Below are positions 23,915 through 35,302 of a stretch of DNA of 64,000 nucleotides, in pieces. Each line of letters opens with the position of its first letter. The first letter of the stretch is position 1. The position numbers and the translations under genes are program-made. Under the pieces are notes generated by a model that was given only the letters and a program-made list of their open reading frames with translations, made no database searches and had not been told where the DNA came from. This stretch comes from Pseudohongiella nitratireducens (lineage in GTDB: Bacteria > Pseudomonadota > Gammaproteobacteria > Pseudomonadales > Pseudohongiellaceae). The stretch spans positions 186,001 to 250,000 of the forward strand of contig NZ_LWHM01000031.1 of assembly GCF_001642735.1 (NCBI RefSeq), given 5' to 3'.

Positions 23915-25771
23915 TCAGGATTTAATAAAAGGTCCAATGGACAGGGATGTCACCCGCCGCCCACCGTACATGAGGTTAACGACTGCGCGCGTCACCATGA
24001 TCGCCGAGAACATCGACGTGATAATGCCCACCATCAGCGTAACCGAGAATCCTTTTACCGGTCCGGTACCAACCGTGAACAGCACCATTGCCACCAGGAA
24101 GGTAGTGATATTGGCATCCAGAATCGTACTGAATGCCCGATCAAAACCAGCAGAGATAGCGTTCTGTGGCGACATCCCGGCGACAATCTCTTCACGTATC
24201 CGGGTAAAGATCAGTACGTTGGCATCTACCGCCATACCGATGGTCAATACAATACCGAAAATACCTGGCAAGGTCAGTGTCGCCTGGATAATCGACATGA
24301 TCGCCACCAGCAACATGACGTTACTGATCAATGCTATGTTGGCAGCCAGGCCAAACAGGCGGTAGTAATACAGCATGAAGGACAGCACCAGGAAGTAACC
24401 CAGCGCAACAGCTTCAGCGCCTTGAATAATATTTTCCTGACCCAGGCTCGGACCAACCGTGCGCTCTTCCACGAAATACATTGGAGCAGCCAGGGCACCG
24501 GATCGTATCAATAACGACAGATCGTTAGCTTCACGTGAACTCAGACCGGTAATCACAAACTCACGTCCCAGGGCGGCACGAATCACGGCATGGCTGATCA
24601 GGCTACGCTCTTCATAGCTCTCCTGCTCCTCCACCTGATTGCCGTTCTCATCCGTTGTCATAACCGTGCGAGTGCGGGTTTCAATCAGCAGAATATCCAT
24701 CGGCTGACCGATATTCTCTCGCGTGACCCGGTTAAACTGCTGCCCACCCTGTGCATCCAGATTGATGACAACCTGTGGCTGACCATATTGGTCTAGTGAG
24801 GAGCGTACATTTGAGACCCGGTCACCCTGCAGAATAACGTCGTTATTCACATTGACCGGCGTTCCCTGATATTCATAGGTTTCATAACTTGCCGAGGGAG
24901 CACCCACTTCAGCAGAGAGGTGAAATTGCAATGTGGCAATACGTTGCAGAATACGTTTTGCCTGGGCCGTGTCCTGTACACCTGGCAATTCGACCACAAT
25001 GCGGTTTGGCCCTTGCTGCTGAATGACAGGCTCGGATACACCCAGTGAGTCCACCCGGTTACGGATACTGGTCTGGTTAGCGGTAATGGTATCGCTGCGC
25101 ATCTGTTCGACGCTTTCAGGTGTCATCGCCAGATCCAGCAGGTATTCACCACCACTTTCACGGCCGATCACCTGCAGGTCAGCAAAACCCTCTCGAACAA
25201 TGCTGCGCGCCTGGCTACGGCTTTCTTCATCCGCAAAACTTAATTCAATGCTGTAGTCTTCGAGCACTTCCATGTTCCGGGCACGAATGCGCTCATTACG
25301 CAGTTCCTGGCGAATATTACTGAGGATATTCTCCATTCGGCGGCGCTGCGCCGTGTCCATGTCCACTTCCATCAGAAAGTGCACACCGCCCTGCAGGTCC
25401 AGCCCCAGGTTCATCCTGCTGGCACCAATACCTTGCAGAAAATCAGGTGTGGTTGGCGCCAGGTTCAGAGCGACAATGTAGCCTTCACCCAGCGTGTCTT
25501 CGATGACCGCTTTGGCACTGAGCTGATCCTCCAGTGAGGAAAAACGAATCAGGCCGCCCAGGTCATTGAGTTCATCACCAAAATAATCGATGCCCTGCGC
25601 ACGCAGTGCATCAGTGGCCATGCCTACATCGATCTGGGTGACAGGGTCATTTTCGTGGGAAATCTGAATGGCCGGGTCATCGGGATAAAGGTTGGGAAGT
25701 GCATATAGCAATCCGAGCAGCAGCACGGTGACTACCAGGATATTCTTCCAGAGCGGGAACTTATTCAGCAT
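23915..25771 (-). CDS. secD: Protein translocase subunit SecD
   Basis: 618 residues (E. coli 615). The first membrane segment (about 10-27) is followed by a large periplasmic P1 domain with 'MNLGLDLQGGVHFLMEVD' at the start and 'GLSSREANDLSLLIRSGALAAP' near its end. A five-helix C-terminal bundle carries 'GMAVDANVLIFTRIREE', which includes the aspartate needed for proton transport. It is full length with no gaps. It sits between yajC (94 bases upstream) and secF. Confidence 0.97.
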   Translation of the reverse strand: MLNKFPLWKNILVVTVLLLGLLYALPNLYPDDPAIQISHENDPVTQIDVGMATDALRAQGIDYFGDELNDLGGLIRFSSLEDQLSAKAVIEDTLGEGYIVALNLAPTTPDFLQGIGASRMNLGLDLQGGVHFLMEVDMDTAQRRRMENILSNIRQELRNERIRARNMEVLEDYSIELSFADEESRSQARSIVREGFADLQVIGRESGGEYLLDLAMTPESVEQMRSDTITANQTSIRNRVDSLGVSEPVIQQQGPNRIVVELPGVQDTAQAKRILQRIATLQFHLSAEVGAPSASYETYEYQGTPVNVNNDVILQGDRVSNVRSSLDQYGQPQVVINLDAQGGQQFNRVTRENIGQPMDILLIETRTRTVMTTDENGNQVEEQESYEERSLISHAVIRAALGREFVITGLSSREANDLSLLIRSGALAAPMYFVEERTVGPSLGQENIIQGAEAVALGYFLVLSFMLYYYRLFGLAANIALISNVMLLVAIMSIIQATLTLPGIFGIVLTIGMAVDANVLIFTRIREEIVAGMSPQNAISAGFDRAFSTILDANITTFLVAMVLFTVGTGPVKGFSVTLMVGIITSMFSAIMVTRAVVNLMYGGRRVTSLSIGPFIKS

Positions 25772-25865
25772 TTGACTTTAAACCTGTAGCTCACGACCGG
25801 TCACTGCCAGGCAGGCTGAGCCGGTCGTTTTCAACAACAGCAGACCTAACAGCCTGCCGACTTCG

Positions 25866-26198
25866 TCAGATCGACTTGATCGTTCCTTTGGGCAGAGCGG
25901 CGGCAACCGCTGACTTTTGCATGTTCAGCTGAACACCCTCAGCCACTTCAACGGTGACATACTCTTCAGTCACATTAGTCACTTTACCCAGGATCCCGCC
26001 ACTGGTGAGCACCTCATCACCTTTGCCAAGGCCGGCAACCAGTTCACGATGCTCTTTAGCGCGCTTGGACTGCGGACGCCACAACATCAGATAAAACAGC
26101 ACGAACATGCCGCCGATAAATAGCAGATTAAAAATGGCACTACCCTGGGCACCGCCCCCGGCTTGCTGTGCATGTGCTGTGCTGATTAAAAAATCCAT
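25866..26198 (-). CDS. yajC: Preprotein translocase subunit YajC
   Basis: 110 residues, one membrane helix ('IFNLLFIGGMFVLFYLMLWRPQ') followed by the YajC signature 'RPQSKRAKEHRELVAGLGKGDEV' and 'TSGGILGKV'. YajC is the small accessory subunit of the SecDF complex. Its place directly before secD is the standard one. A short alanine/glutamine-rich N-terminus ('STAHAQQAGGGAQG') precedes the helix. Confidence 0.96.
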   Translation of the reverse strand: MDFLISTAHAQQAGGGAQGSAIFNLLFIGGMFVLFYLMLWRPQSKRAKEHRELVAGLGKGDEVLTSGGILGKVTNVTEEYVTVEVAEGVQLNMQKSAVAAALPKGTIKSI

Positions 26199-26353
26199 AA
26201 TACTCTCTCTGTTTATCTCTTATATTTACTGTTCTTGATGGTCTGGCTCGATTGCGTTCTTGTTTATTAAGTATGGCCACTGATTGCTGATTTCAATGGC
26301 TCGTAACTGATTCCTGTCGCTATTTTGCCTTTTTACCGAGTTATCGCCTTCTA

Positions 26354-29055
<2,702 letters not shown>

Positions 29056-29201
29056 GTCTTTTCGTCTTGTAGGCAGAAAATCGGATGAAACAGGAAAGGG
29101 CACTATTTTCGCTGATCTGGCGCCGATAAACAATCCAGATGAGGCTTAACAACGTAAAGCCTATAACCCGTTATCAACGCCCGGCATGGATATCAAACAT
29201 A

Positions 29202-29714
29202 ATGGTAAAACTCATCGTAAATGCAATGGCCTTTAATGCCTGCTGGTTCGGGCTGGTATTGCTGGGCAATACCGCCGTACCCTTTGCCCTGGCCTGGGTA
29301 GTGATACATATTGCTCTGCAAAGAGAGTCCCTGCAGGAGTTGCGCTATATGGCCAGCGTTGTTGCCGTCGGTGCGGCTTCCGACTCATTACTGATCGCCA
29401 GTGGCGTGCTGACGTTTGAGGGAGCCGCATTTTGGCTGCCACTGTGGATGATCACGCTCTGGTTCAGTTTTTCAACTACCCTGAATCACAGCCTGGCTAT
29501 CCTGCGCCGCTCACGGTTGCTGAGAACCCTGGTTGCCTTCACGGGGGCGCCATCAAGCTATCTGCTGGGCAGCCAGCTCGGTAATGTGGAGCTAGGGCTC
29601 GGCTTACCTGCGACTTTCGCTGTCTTTGCAGTTACCTGGTTCATTTTGCTGGAAATTTTTTCACGTATCCCTATCCAGAATGCAACACCCCCTGAACTCT
29701 GTCCAGAATCATAA
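29202..29714 (+). CDS. DUF2878 membrane protein
   Basis: 170 residues from the ATG at 29202; an ATG at 29139 would add 21 residues without a visible ribosome site. It has four to five membrane segments, with the DUF2878 pattern 'NAMAFNACWFGLVLLGN', 'VGAASDSLLIASGVLTF' and 'WITLWFSFSTTLNHSL'-like stretch near residue 85-105. The function is unknown. In other gammaproteobacteria DUF2878 genes accompany cyclopropane fatty acid synthase and ChrR-regulated genes, which also occur 4 kb downstream here. It is followed after 12 bases by the chalcone-isomerase-like gene. Confidence 0.85.
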   Translation: MVKLIVNAMAFNACWFGLVLLGNTAVPFALAWVVIHIALQRESLQELRYMASVVAVGAASDSLLIASGVLTFEGAAFWLPLWMITLWFSFSTTLNHSLAILRRSRLLRTLVAFTGAPSSYLLGSQLGNVELGLGLPATFAVFAVTWFILLEIFSRIPIQNATPPELCPES

Positions 29715-29726
29715 GCTGAGGTCATT

Positions 29727-30197
29727 ATGTTGCCGTTAATTGTCTTTTTTGCCCTTGCGAGTCCATTAAACAATCTGAATAAAGTGGGAGAAGCCGAATT
29801 TTCGGTCATGTTTCTCGATATCTACGACATTGCTCTGTACAGCGACACAGGGACCTATCACCAGGGCACCGAACAGTACGCGCTGACTATCGAGTATCAC
29901 CGCAATGTCAGCGCAACACGCCTGCTTGATCTGACCCAGGATCAGTGGCAGCACCTGGAAGTGCCCGAATCCACGATAACGCAATATGCGCCTGTACTGC
30001 AGGATATGTGGCCGGATATAGAAAAGGGTGACAGTCTGACCATTAAGGTTTCACCTGACAGCAGTCAGTTCTATCACAACGAAACGGTCATTGGTGCCAT
30101 TGAAGATGCCAGGTTCGGCAAGCTGTTTACCGATATCTGGCTTTCACCCGATACCAGTGCACCAAGGATTCGACGCGATCTGCTGGGCCAGGACTAA
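29727..30197 (+). CDS. Chalcone-isomerase-like protein
   Basis: 156 residues with a hydrophobic start that may act as a signal peptide or anchor. The pattern 'VGEAEFSVMFLDIYDIALYS', 'LTIEYHRNVSATRLLDLT' and 'GKLFTDIWLSPDTSAPRIRRDLLG' fits the bacterial chalcone isomerase-like family. True chalcone chemistry is unlikely in bacteria; relatives bind fatty acids or have unknown roles. A clear GAGG lies nine bases before the ATG. It forms a two-gene unit with DUF2878 and ends 14 bases before the convergent c-di-GMP gene. Confidence 0.82.
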   Translation: MLPLIVFFALASPLNNLNKVGEAEFSVMFLDIYDIALYSDTGTYHQGTEQYALTIEYHRNVSATRLLDLTQDQWQHLEVPESTITQYAPVLQDMWPDIEKGDSLTIKVSPDSSQFYHNETVIGAIEDARFGKLFTDIWLSPDTSAPRIRRDLLGQD

Positions 30198-30211
30198 AAA
30201 CCGGCTATGCA

Positions 30212-33200
30212 TCAATGCCTTAAACCATCCAGGCTTATTTTGCTGTTAGTTGCTAAAAACTCAAGAAAATCTTTAGCTGACAAAGGCTTGCTGTATAGAT
30301 ACCCCTGGATTTCATCACAACCGTAGCCCTCAAGAATCACGAGTTGCTGCTGTGTTTCCACCCCTTCTGCGATGGTTTTCATGCCCAGGCTGTGTGCCAT
30401 CTCAATAATGGCTTTTACGATAGCCCTGTCACTCTCACTATCCTTCAGGTCTTTTACAAAGGATTGGTCAATTTTCAGTTTCTCGACGGAAAAGCGCTTC
30501 AGGTAGCTCATTGATGAATAACCGGTGCCAAAGTCATCAATGGAAAGATGAAACCCCTGTTTCTTAAGCCTCTGCATCGTCAAACTGGCCAATACGGGAT
30601 CCTGAAGTGCAACGGCTTCCGTCAATTCAAACTCGATCGAGCCAGGGTCAACCCCGTGACGAGAGACGATAGCTGCCAGGTGCTTGGACAACTCGGATTG
30701 ACGGAACTGCACTGCTGACAGGTTGATAGCCAATACCAGATCACTTAAGCCTTGCGAACGCCACTCAGCCAACTGTCGACTGGCTGTATTCACCACCCAG
30801 TCACTAATCGGAATAATAAACCCATTACTTTCTGCAACCGGGATAAAATCAGCGGGCGAAATCCGGCCGAGCTCGGCATCATTCCACCTCAACAGGGCCT
30901 CTGCCGCCACAACCCGTTGCTCCGCAAAACTGTACTGGGGTTGATAAACCAGCTCGAGTTCATTGTTATCAATCGCGTGCTTGAGGTGATTACTTATCTC
31001 CAGAAAGCGGCTCGTTTGCGATCGCATTTTCGGCTCAAAAAACCTGATACTGTTACGCCCCGATGCTTTAACCTCAAACATGGCCGCTTCAGCTCTCATC
31101 AACAGTATTTCCAGCGCTTCACCATCTCCCGGATAAAGCGCAACGCCAACGGAGGCCGTCAGATTAAGCTCCCTGTCATGAACCCAGAGCGGCGACTCAA
31201 TGACATTCAGCAACCCGGAGGCAATAGTAGCCGCTCGCTCGCGACCGACACCGGGCAACATCGCAACAAAGGTATCTGCGGACTGTCTGGTGACAATATC
31301 ACGCACCGCCAGTGCCAGCTGCAACCGGCTGGCAACCAGTCGTAGTACTTCATCGCCAGCACTTTGACCCAGCGCATCATTAATCGCCCTGAAATTATCC
31401 AGGTTCAGGCAGAAGACAGCGATCGATTCCTGGTACTCGCGAGCAATATTCAGAGCGTGCCTGTATTGTTGATCGAGGATGTCCCGGTTGGGTAACTGAG
31501 TCAGGTGATCATAATTTGCCAGTTGTTCTATCTTCTCGTCAGCGGCTCGCAGCGCACTTAAATCTTCCTTGTGAGAGATGTAATTAATAATATTGCCATC
31601 ATTATCCCTAACCGGGTAAATCAGGACCCGCTCAGGTATTTCACTGCCATCCTTGCGCCGGTTAATGAGGTCTCCCTGCCAGGGCTTGCCTTGCATCAGC
31701 AGGTCCCACATCTGATGATAGACTTCAGGAGGATTCCTGTTTGATTTGACGATGTTGGGCTGGGCACCAATCACTTCGTCTTTGGCAAACCCGGTGTTAC
31801 GCAGAAAAGCATCATTGACATATTCTATGGCGCCGTTAAGTCCCGTGATCATCACCGAGTTTGGACTCTGCTCCAAAGCCAGTGATAAGTTCCCCAGGGC
31901 AGAGTCCTGACGTTTACGACGTATGGACTGCCAAACAGCCTCAGCAAGAATTTCAAGCGTCTCCAAATCTCTTTTTCCATACTGATCAGGCTTGTTAACA
32001 ACACAAAATAATAATCTGGCTATCCCGTCTTCCCTTGCCGTCAGGCAAATCACACGGTCAATACCACTCGCATGGCTATCTGACAGCTCCGTACCCGGCT
32101 CATTGAGAATCAAGGGGTCAACTGCAGATAGAGCGCTCTCCAAAAAAGATTCGGGCACATCAATGCTGCCCCCACTAAACACAACATCCCTGAAACCGCT
32201 GTTTTCGCCCAGTACGAAGAGACATGCCTGTTGGCTCTCTGTGAGATAACGTGCATGCTCAACAGCGAAACTCAGTATATCGAGCTCAGTCTGAGTAGAT
32301 ACTTTACGCGCCAGTTGCAGCAACCCCTCATTAAGCCGGGCTTCGTGCTGTAATTGTCGCTGGTGACTAATCGACTCATTAATGTCACGAGCGAGTATCA
32401 AATACCGGCCTTCATCAAGTTGCCCGGCCTGAAGATAGGAGACAGAAAGAGAGAAGTACCGTTCGCCCTGCCATGTGTTCAATTGAATCATGTATCCTCT
32501 GGCATAGCCTGATTCCATAGCGGCTTGCATGGCCTGCGCACAGACTTTAGCGGCCTGTTCAGGCAGCGCCTCAGCAAGGCTTTTATTGAGAAAACGCGCC
32601 AAGGCGTCAACGAGTCCAGTCTGCCTCTCGGCACGCACGTCCAGAACGTATCCTTCGTGATTCAGTTCAAACAAGACATCGGGCAGGGCATTTAATGTCG
32701 CCTCCAGGCGCTGCTCGGATCGGCGTAATAATGCCCAGGGCTTCTGAATCGTTTCAACGAAAAGCACCCGATACAGCACCAGGTAAGCCAGTACTTTATA
32801 CACATGTGCGGTTAGCGCAAAGTAGCTATCCATCTGGTTGTAAATCATGAAAAAAACTTCGCTGACTGTGGTCAGAACTACAGCCAGTGCCAGGGCGGAG
32901 TAGTTATACCTGCGAGCGGACCGTGTACCACGAATAAAATAGGCAGCCGCCACCAGATAAACGGTTAACATGATGAATTCGGCTAGCGTCAGAAGAGATT
33001 GACGTTGATCAGCGGCCAGGACAGAAGCTTCGCGGGAGGGGCGAACAATAACAAGGGCAAAAGTAATAAATACCAGAGCCAGGGTTGGGGCCAGGTAATA
33101 AAACCACGGCGCCCCTCTTTTTTGCGAAGCCGGCAGTACTGCCAGTCCCAGCAAACCGGCAGCAGCAAATAACCTGGCAGCAGTTCGGAAGTCTTGACTA

Positions 33201-33547
33201 ATATTGGCTTGCTCAGCTCCCTGCATGAATGGCAAGCCCGGGAATGAAACCAGGTGAGCCAGATCCAGGGTAGCCACTGCCAGGAACATGGCCCCGACCC
33301 ATTTCACAGCTTTACTGCCATGACTGCGCTGGGCCTGCCATGACACTGTGAAGATCATGAACGCAATACTGATGGTGATCAGTTCAAATACGGTATGAAG
33401 CACCAGGTAAGTACTTTCGGTAATGAATCTGCCTATCCCAGGCTCAAGGCGATACATCAGAAAGGCAAGAGCTATTGCAACAGCAGCAGTAACGGCTGCA
33501 ATTTGCAGTTCACGCGTATGGCTTTGATGAACTCCTGACCAGCTCAT
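30212..33547 (-). CDS. MASE3-PAS-GAF-PAS-GGDEF-EAL protein, likely c-di-GMP phosphodiesterase
   Basis: 1111 residues. A MASE3-type seven-helix sensor (about 15-265, with 'LDLAHLVSFPGLPFM') is followed by a PAS-like unit (about 278-395), a GAF-like unit (about 410-545), and a clear PAS/PAC (about 555-670). A GGDEF domain (about 675-840) has its active motif replaced by SADTF (756-760), so cyclase activity is unlikely. The EAL domain is intact: EALLRW (883-888), 'INLSAVQFRQ', 'ELTEAV', 'IDDFGTGYSS' (DDFG 1004-1007), 'KLKIDQSFV', 'IAEGVET'. It should hydrolyse c-di-GMP in response to a membrane or cytosolic signal. It breaks up the DUF2878 and rpoE-chrR groups. Confidence 0.93.
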   Translation of the reverse strand: MSWSGVHQSHTRELQIAAVTAAVAIALAFLMYRLEPGIGRFITESTYLVLHTVFELITISIAFMIFTVSWQAQRSHGSKAVKWVGAMFLAVATLDLAHLVSFPGLPFMQGAEQANISQDFRTAARLFAAAGLLGLAVLPASQKRGAPWFYYLAPTLALVFITFALVIVRPSREASVLAADQRQSLLTLAEFIMLTVYLVAAAYFIRGTRSARRYNYSALALAVVLTTVSEVFFMIYNQMDSYFALTAHVYKVLAYLVLYRVLFVETIQKPWALLRRSEQRLEATLNALPDVLFELNHEGYVLDVRAERQTGLVDALARFLNKSLAEALPEQAAKVCAQAMQAAMESGYARGYMIQLNTWQGERYFSLSVSYLQAGQLDEGRYLILARDINESISHQRQLQHEARLNEGLLQLARKVSTQTELDILSFAVEHARYLTESQQACLFVLGENSGFRDVVFSGGSIDVPESFLESALSAVDPLILNEPGTELSDSHASGIDRVICLTAREDGIARLLFCVVNKPDQYGKRDLETLEILAEAVWQSIRRKRQDSALGNLSLALEQSPNSVMITGLNGAIEYVNDAFLRNTGFAKDEVIGAQPNIVKSNRNPPEVYHQMWDLLMQGKPWQGDLINRRKDGSEIPERVLIYPVRDNDGNIINYISHKEDLSALRAADEKIEQLANYDHLTQLPNRDILDQQYRHALNIAREYQESIAVFCLNLDNFRAINDALGQSAGDEVLRLVASRLQLALAVRDIVTRQSADTFVAMLPGVGRERAATIASGLLNVIESPLWVHDRELNLTASVGVALYPGDGEALEILLMRAEAAMFEVKASGRNSIRFFEPKMRSQTSRFLEISNHLKHAIDNNELELVYQPQYSFAEQRVVAAEALLRWNDAELGRISPADFIPVAESNGFIIPISDWVVNTASRQLAEWRSQGLSDLVLAINLSAVQFRQSELSKHLAAIVSRHGVDPGSIEFELTEAVALQDPVLASLTMQRLKKQGFHLSIDDFGTGYSSMSYLKRFSVEKLKIDQSFVKDLKDSESDRAIVKAIIEMAHSLGMKTIAEGVETQQQLVILEGYGCDEIQGYLYSKPLSAKDFLEFLATNSKISLDGLRH

Positions 33548-33637
33548 AAAATCCTACTAAAACACCCTATCTCATTGTATTTATTATTTTTAAATCACAC
33601 TAGCTGACGCACTCCGCCACATGTCATACATTGTGCC

Positions 33638-33646
33638 TGTTATAAT
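33638..33646 (+). promoter_or_regulatory. Extended -10 housekeeping promoter candidate before rpoE
   Basis: TGTTATAAT contains a perfect TATAAT (33641-33646) with an upstream TG extension, in the 220-base divergent spacer. No good -35 is present, as is usual for extended -10 promoters. It could supply basal transcription of rpoE-chrR. Confidence 0.4.
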
Positions 33647-33688
33647 TAGTGATCTAAAGCGAGTACAAAGAATTTCATCGTCCAAAAA

Positions 33689-33718
33689 TGATCCATCTAC
33701 CGCACTTGTGCGTATTAC
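33689..33718 (+). promoter_or_regulatory. RpoE/ChrR-type ECF promoter before rpoE-chrR
   Basis: TGATCC (33689-33694), 18 bases, TATTAC (33713-33718). TGATCC is the known -35 of the ChrR-controlled sigma E promoters of Rhodobacter. The same -35, same 18-base spacing and nearly the same -10 occur at 35237 before the SDR operon. This supports an autoregulated promoter. Confidence 0.65.
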
Positions 33719-33770
33719 CCTACAAATCAGAACGCAGATGTCAGTTAACAGGTAGGCGGGACTATGAAAA

Positions 33771-34406
33771 ATGCACGCTGAACGCGCAATTCGATTGCCA
33801 AAAGCGGGTCATCCCATTAAATTCAACAGGATGAGTGATGATCCCTGCAAAACGGAACTTGCTTCCTGGCTCGAGCTGGTCGGCATTGAACGCGATAAAT
33901 CAGCGTTCACTGACCTGTTTCGCTACTTCGCACCTCGCATCTACCACATTTCACTGAGTAAATTTGGCAGCGAGACCCTTGCCAATGATGTGGTTCAGGA
34001 AACCATGACCAACATCTGGCGTAAAGCCCACTTGTTTGACTCGGCCAAAGGCCAGGCAACCACCTGGGTGTATACCATCATGCGTAACGTGTCTTTCGAC
34101 ATGCTACGCAGAATCAGCGCCAACAAAGAAGATAACCTCAGTGACGACCTGTGGGGGCATATTGACAACGCGGAAGAGGACTCATCATTGGAGCCCTTTC
34201 GTGACCACCTGGCTGATCGGGAGCTTCAAAATGGCATTGATAATTTGCCAGATGATCAAAAGCAGGTAGTTGAAAGCATGTTCTACCAGGATCTCAGTCA
34301 ATCACAAATCGCAGAGAAACTGGGTATCCCCCTTGGCACCGTAAAGTCCAGGTTAAGGCTGGCAATGACAAAATTGAAGCATCACATTGGAGAAAAGCAT
34401 GATTAA
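33771..34406 (+). CDS. rpoE: ECF sigma factor, RpoE partner of ChrR
   Basis: 211 residues from the ATG at 33771. Family similarity begins at 'MSDDPCKTELASWLE', so the ATG at 33831 (191 residues) is also plausible. Region 2 is seen in 'FAPRIYHISLSKFG.SETLANDVVQETMTNIWRKA' and 'TWVYTIMRNVSFDMLRR'. Region 4 is 'YQDLSQSQIAEKLGIPLGTVKSRLRLAMTKLK'. Length, gene order and overlap with chrR mark it as the sigma factor held by ChrR and released by singlet oxygen in relatives. A tiny reading frame (MKNAR) overlaps the upstream start region. It has its own sigma-type promoter. Confidence 0.9.
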   Translation: MHAERAIRLPKAGHPIKFNRMSDDPCKTELASWLELVGIERDKSAFTDLFRYFAPRIYHISLSKFGSETLANDVVQETMTNIWRKAHLFDSAKGQATTWVYTIMRNVSFDMLRRISANKEDNLSDDLWGHIDNAEEDSSLEPFRDHLADRELQNGIDNLPDDQKQVVESMFYQDLSQSQIAEKLGIPLGTVKSRLRLAMTKLKHHIGEKHD

Positions 34407-35076
34407 GTATCACCCCGACAATGCATTTTTGCAGTCCTTCGCGACGGGCGATCTTCCGGCCTCATTGGCCGCTGCTGCTTCTATCCACTGTGAAATGTGC
34501 AGCTCCTGCGCCCAGACCGTTCAATCCTACACAAAACAAGCAGCGACTGACGGGTTCAGCGCACTTGACAGCCGAACTGAGAATGCAGAAGCCTGCAGCT
34601 ATCGCAGTATGAGCAGCATGGATGCCATGATCGAACAGATCACCAAAGATGAAGAGCAGGATATGGCATCAGAAAATCAAAGCAAAACCATTCAGGTTCA
34701 AGGCAAGCAGTTCGAATTACCCAGGGCACTGGTCAATATTCCTTTGGGTAAATGGAGTAGCCTTGGCAGGCTCTCACGCAGCCGTCTCGGCATGAATGAT
34801 GGTGATATTCGCGCCAGCTTGCTCCTGATGGAAGCCGATGGAGGCGTTCCGGAACATACACACAAAGGCTTTGAATTGACTCTCATTCTTGAGGGGCATT
34901 TTAAAGATGAATTTGACGACTATGGCCCCGGTGACTTCCTCATGCTTGACAGCAACCATACCCATAATCCGCAAACGGATACCGGCTGTCTGTGCTATAC
35001 CGTGTCCAACGATGCCCAGCACTTCACCAAAGGATTCAACCGGCTGGTAAACCCACTGGGATACTTTATTTATTAA
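34399..35076 (+). CDS. chrR: ChrR anti-sigma factor (zinc and cupin domains)
   Basis: 225 residues from the ATG at 34399, preceded by GGAG and overlapping rpoE by eight bases. The N-terminal zinc-binding anti-sigma domain has H5, H30, C34 and C37. These match, one residue earlier, the H6-H31-C35-C38 set of Rhodobacter ChrR. The C-terminal cupin domain ('GGVPEHTHKGFELTLILEGHF', 'GDFLMLDSNHTHNP') keeps the metal-binding histidines and glutamate needed to sense singlet oxygen. A strong terminator follows. Its role as RpoE inhibitor is inferred from these conserved residues and gene order. Confidence 0.93.
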   Translation: MIKYHPDNAFLQSFATGDLPASLAAAASIHCEMCSSCAQTVQSYTKQAATDGFSALDSRTENAEACSYRSMSSMDAMIEQITKDEEQDMASENQSKTIQVQGKQFELPRALVNIPLGKWSSLGRLSRSRLGMNDGDIRASLLLMEADGGVPEHTHKGFELTLILEGHFKDEFDDYGPGDFLMLDSNHTHNPQTDTGCLCYTVSNDAQHFTKGFNRLVNPLGYFIY

Positions 35077-35125
35077 CCCCGGTTAATACTCCTTAAACCC
35101 GGCGACATCAGCCTCTTCCTCGCGG

Positions 35126-35156
35126 GCGGGTCAGTCATTACTGATCCGCTTTTTTT
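35126..35156 (+). terminator. Rho-independent terminator after chrR
   Basis: GCGGGTCAGT (35126-35135) pairs with ACTGATCCGC (35140-35149), ten base pairs with one G-T pair and a CATT loop, followed by seven T. It separates rpoE-chrR from the SDR operon, which therefore needs its own promoter. Confidence 0.88.
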
Positions 35157-35236
35157 GTGATGGTTGTTGTCACAGTTATTAATATAGCTGGCAAGACTCA
35201 GTCATCATTTCAGGGTGATTTTTCAGCCTATACGAT

Positions 35237-35266
35237 TGATCCATAACTTTGGCGGTAGCGTATTAA
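35237..35266 (+). promoter_or_regulatory. RpoE/ChrR-type ECF promoter before the SDR-cfa operon
   Basis: TGATCC (35237-35242), 18 bases, TATTAA (35261-35266), 36 bases before the SDR start. The element matches the one before rpoE in sequence and spacing, so the four-gene operon is probably a direct target of this sigma factor. Confidence 0.65.
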
Positions 35267-35302
35267 GTGTTAAGAAACTTCACCAGTAGCTGAAGGCTCA
35301 AT

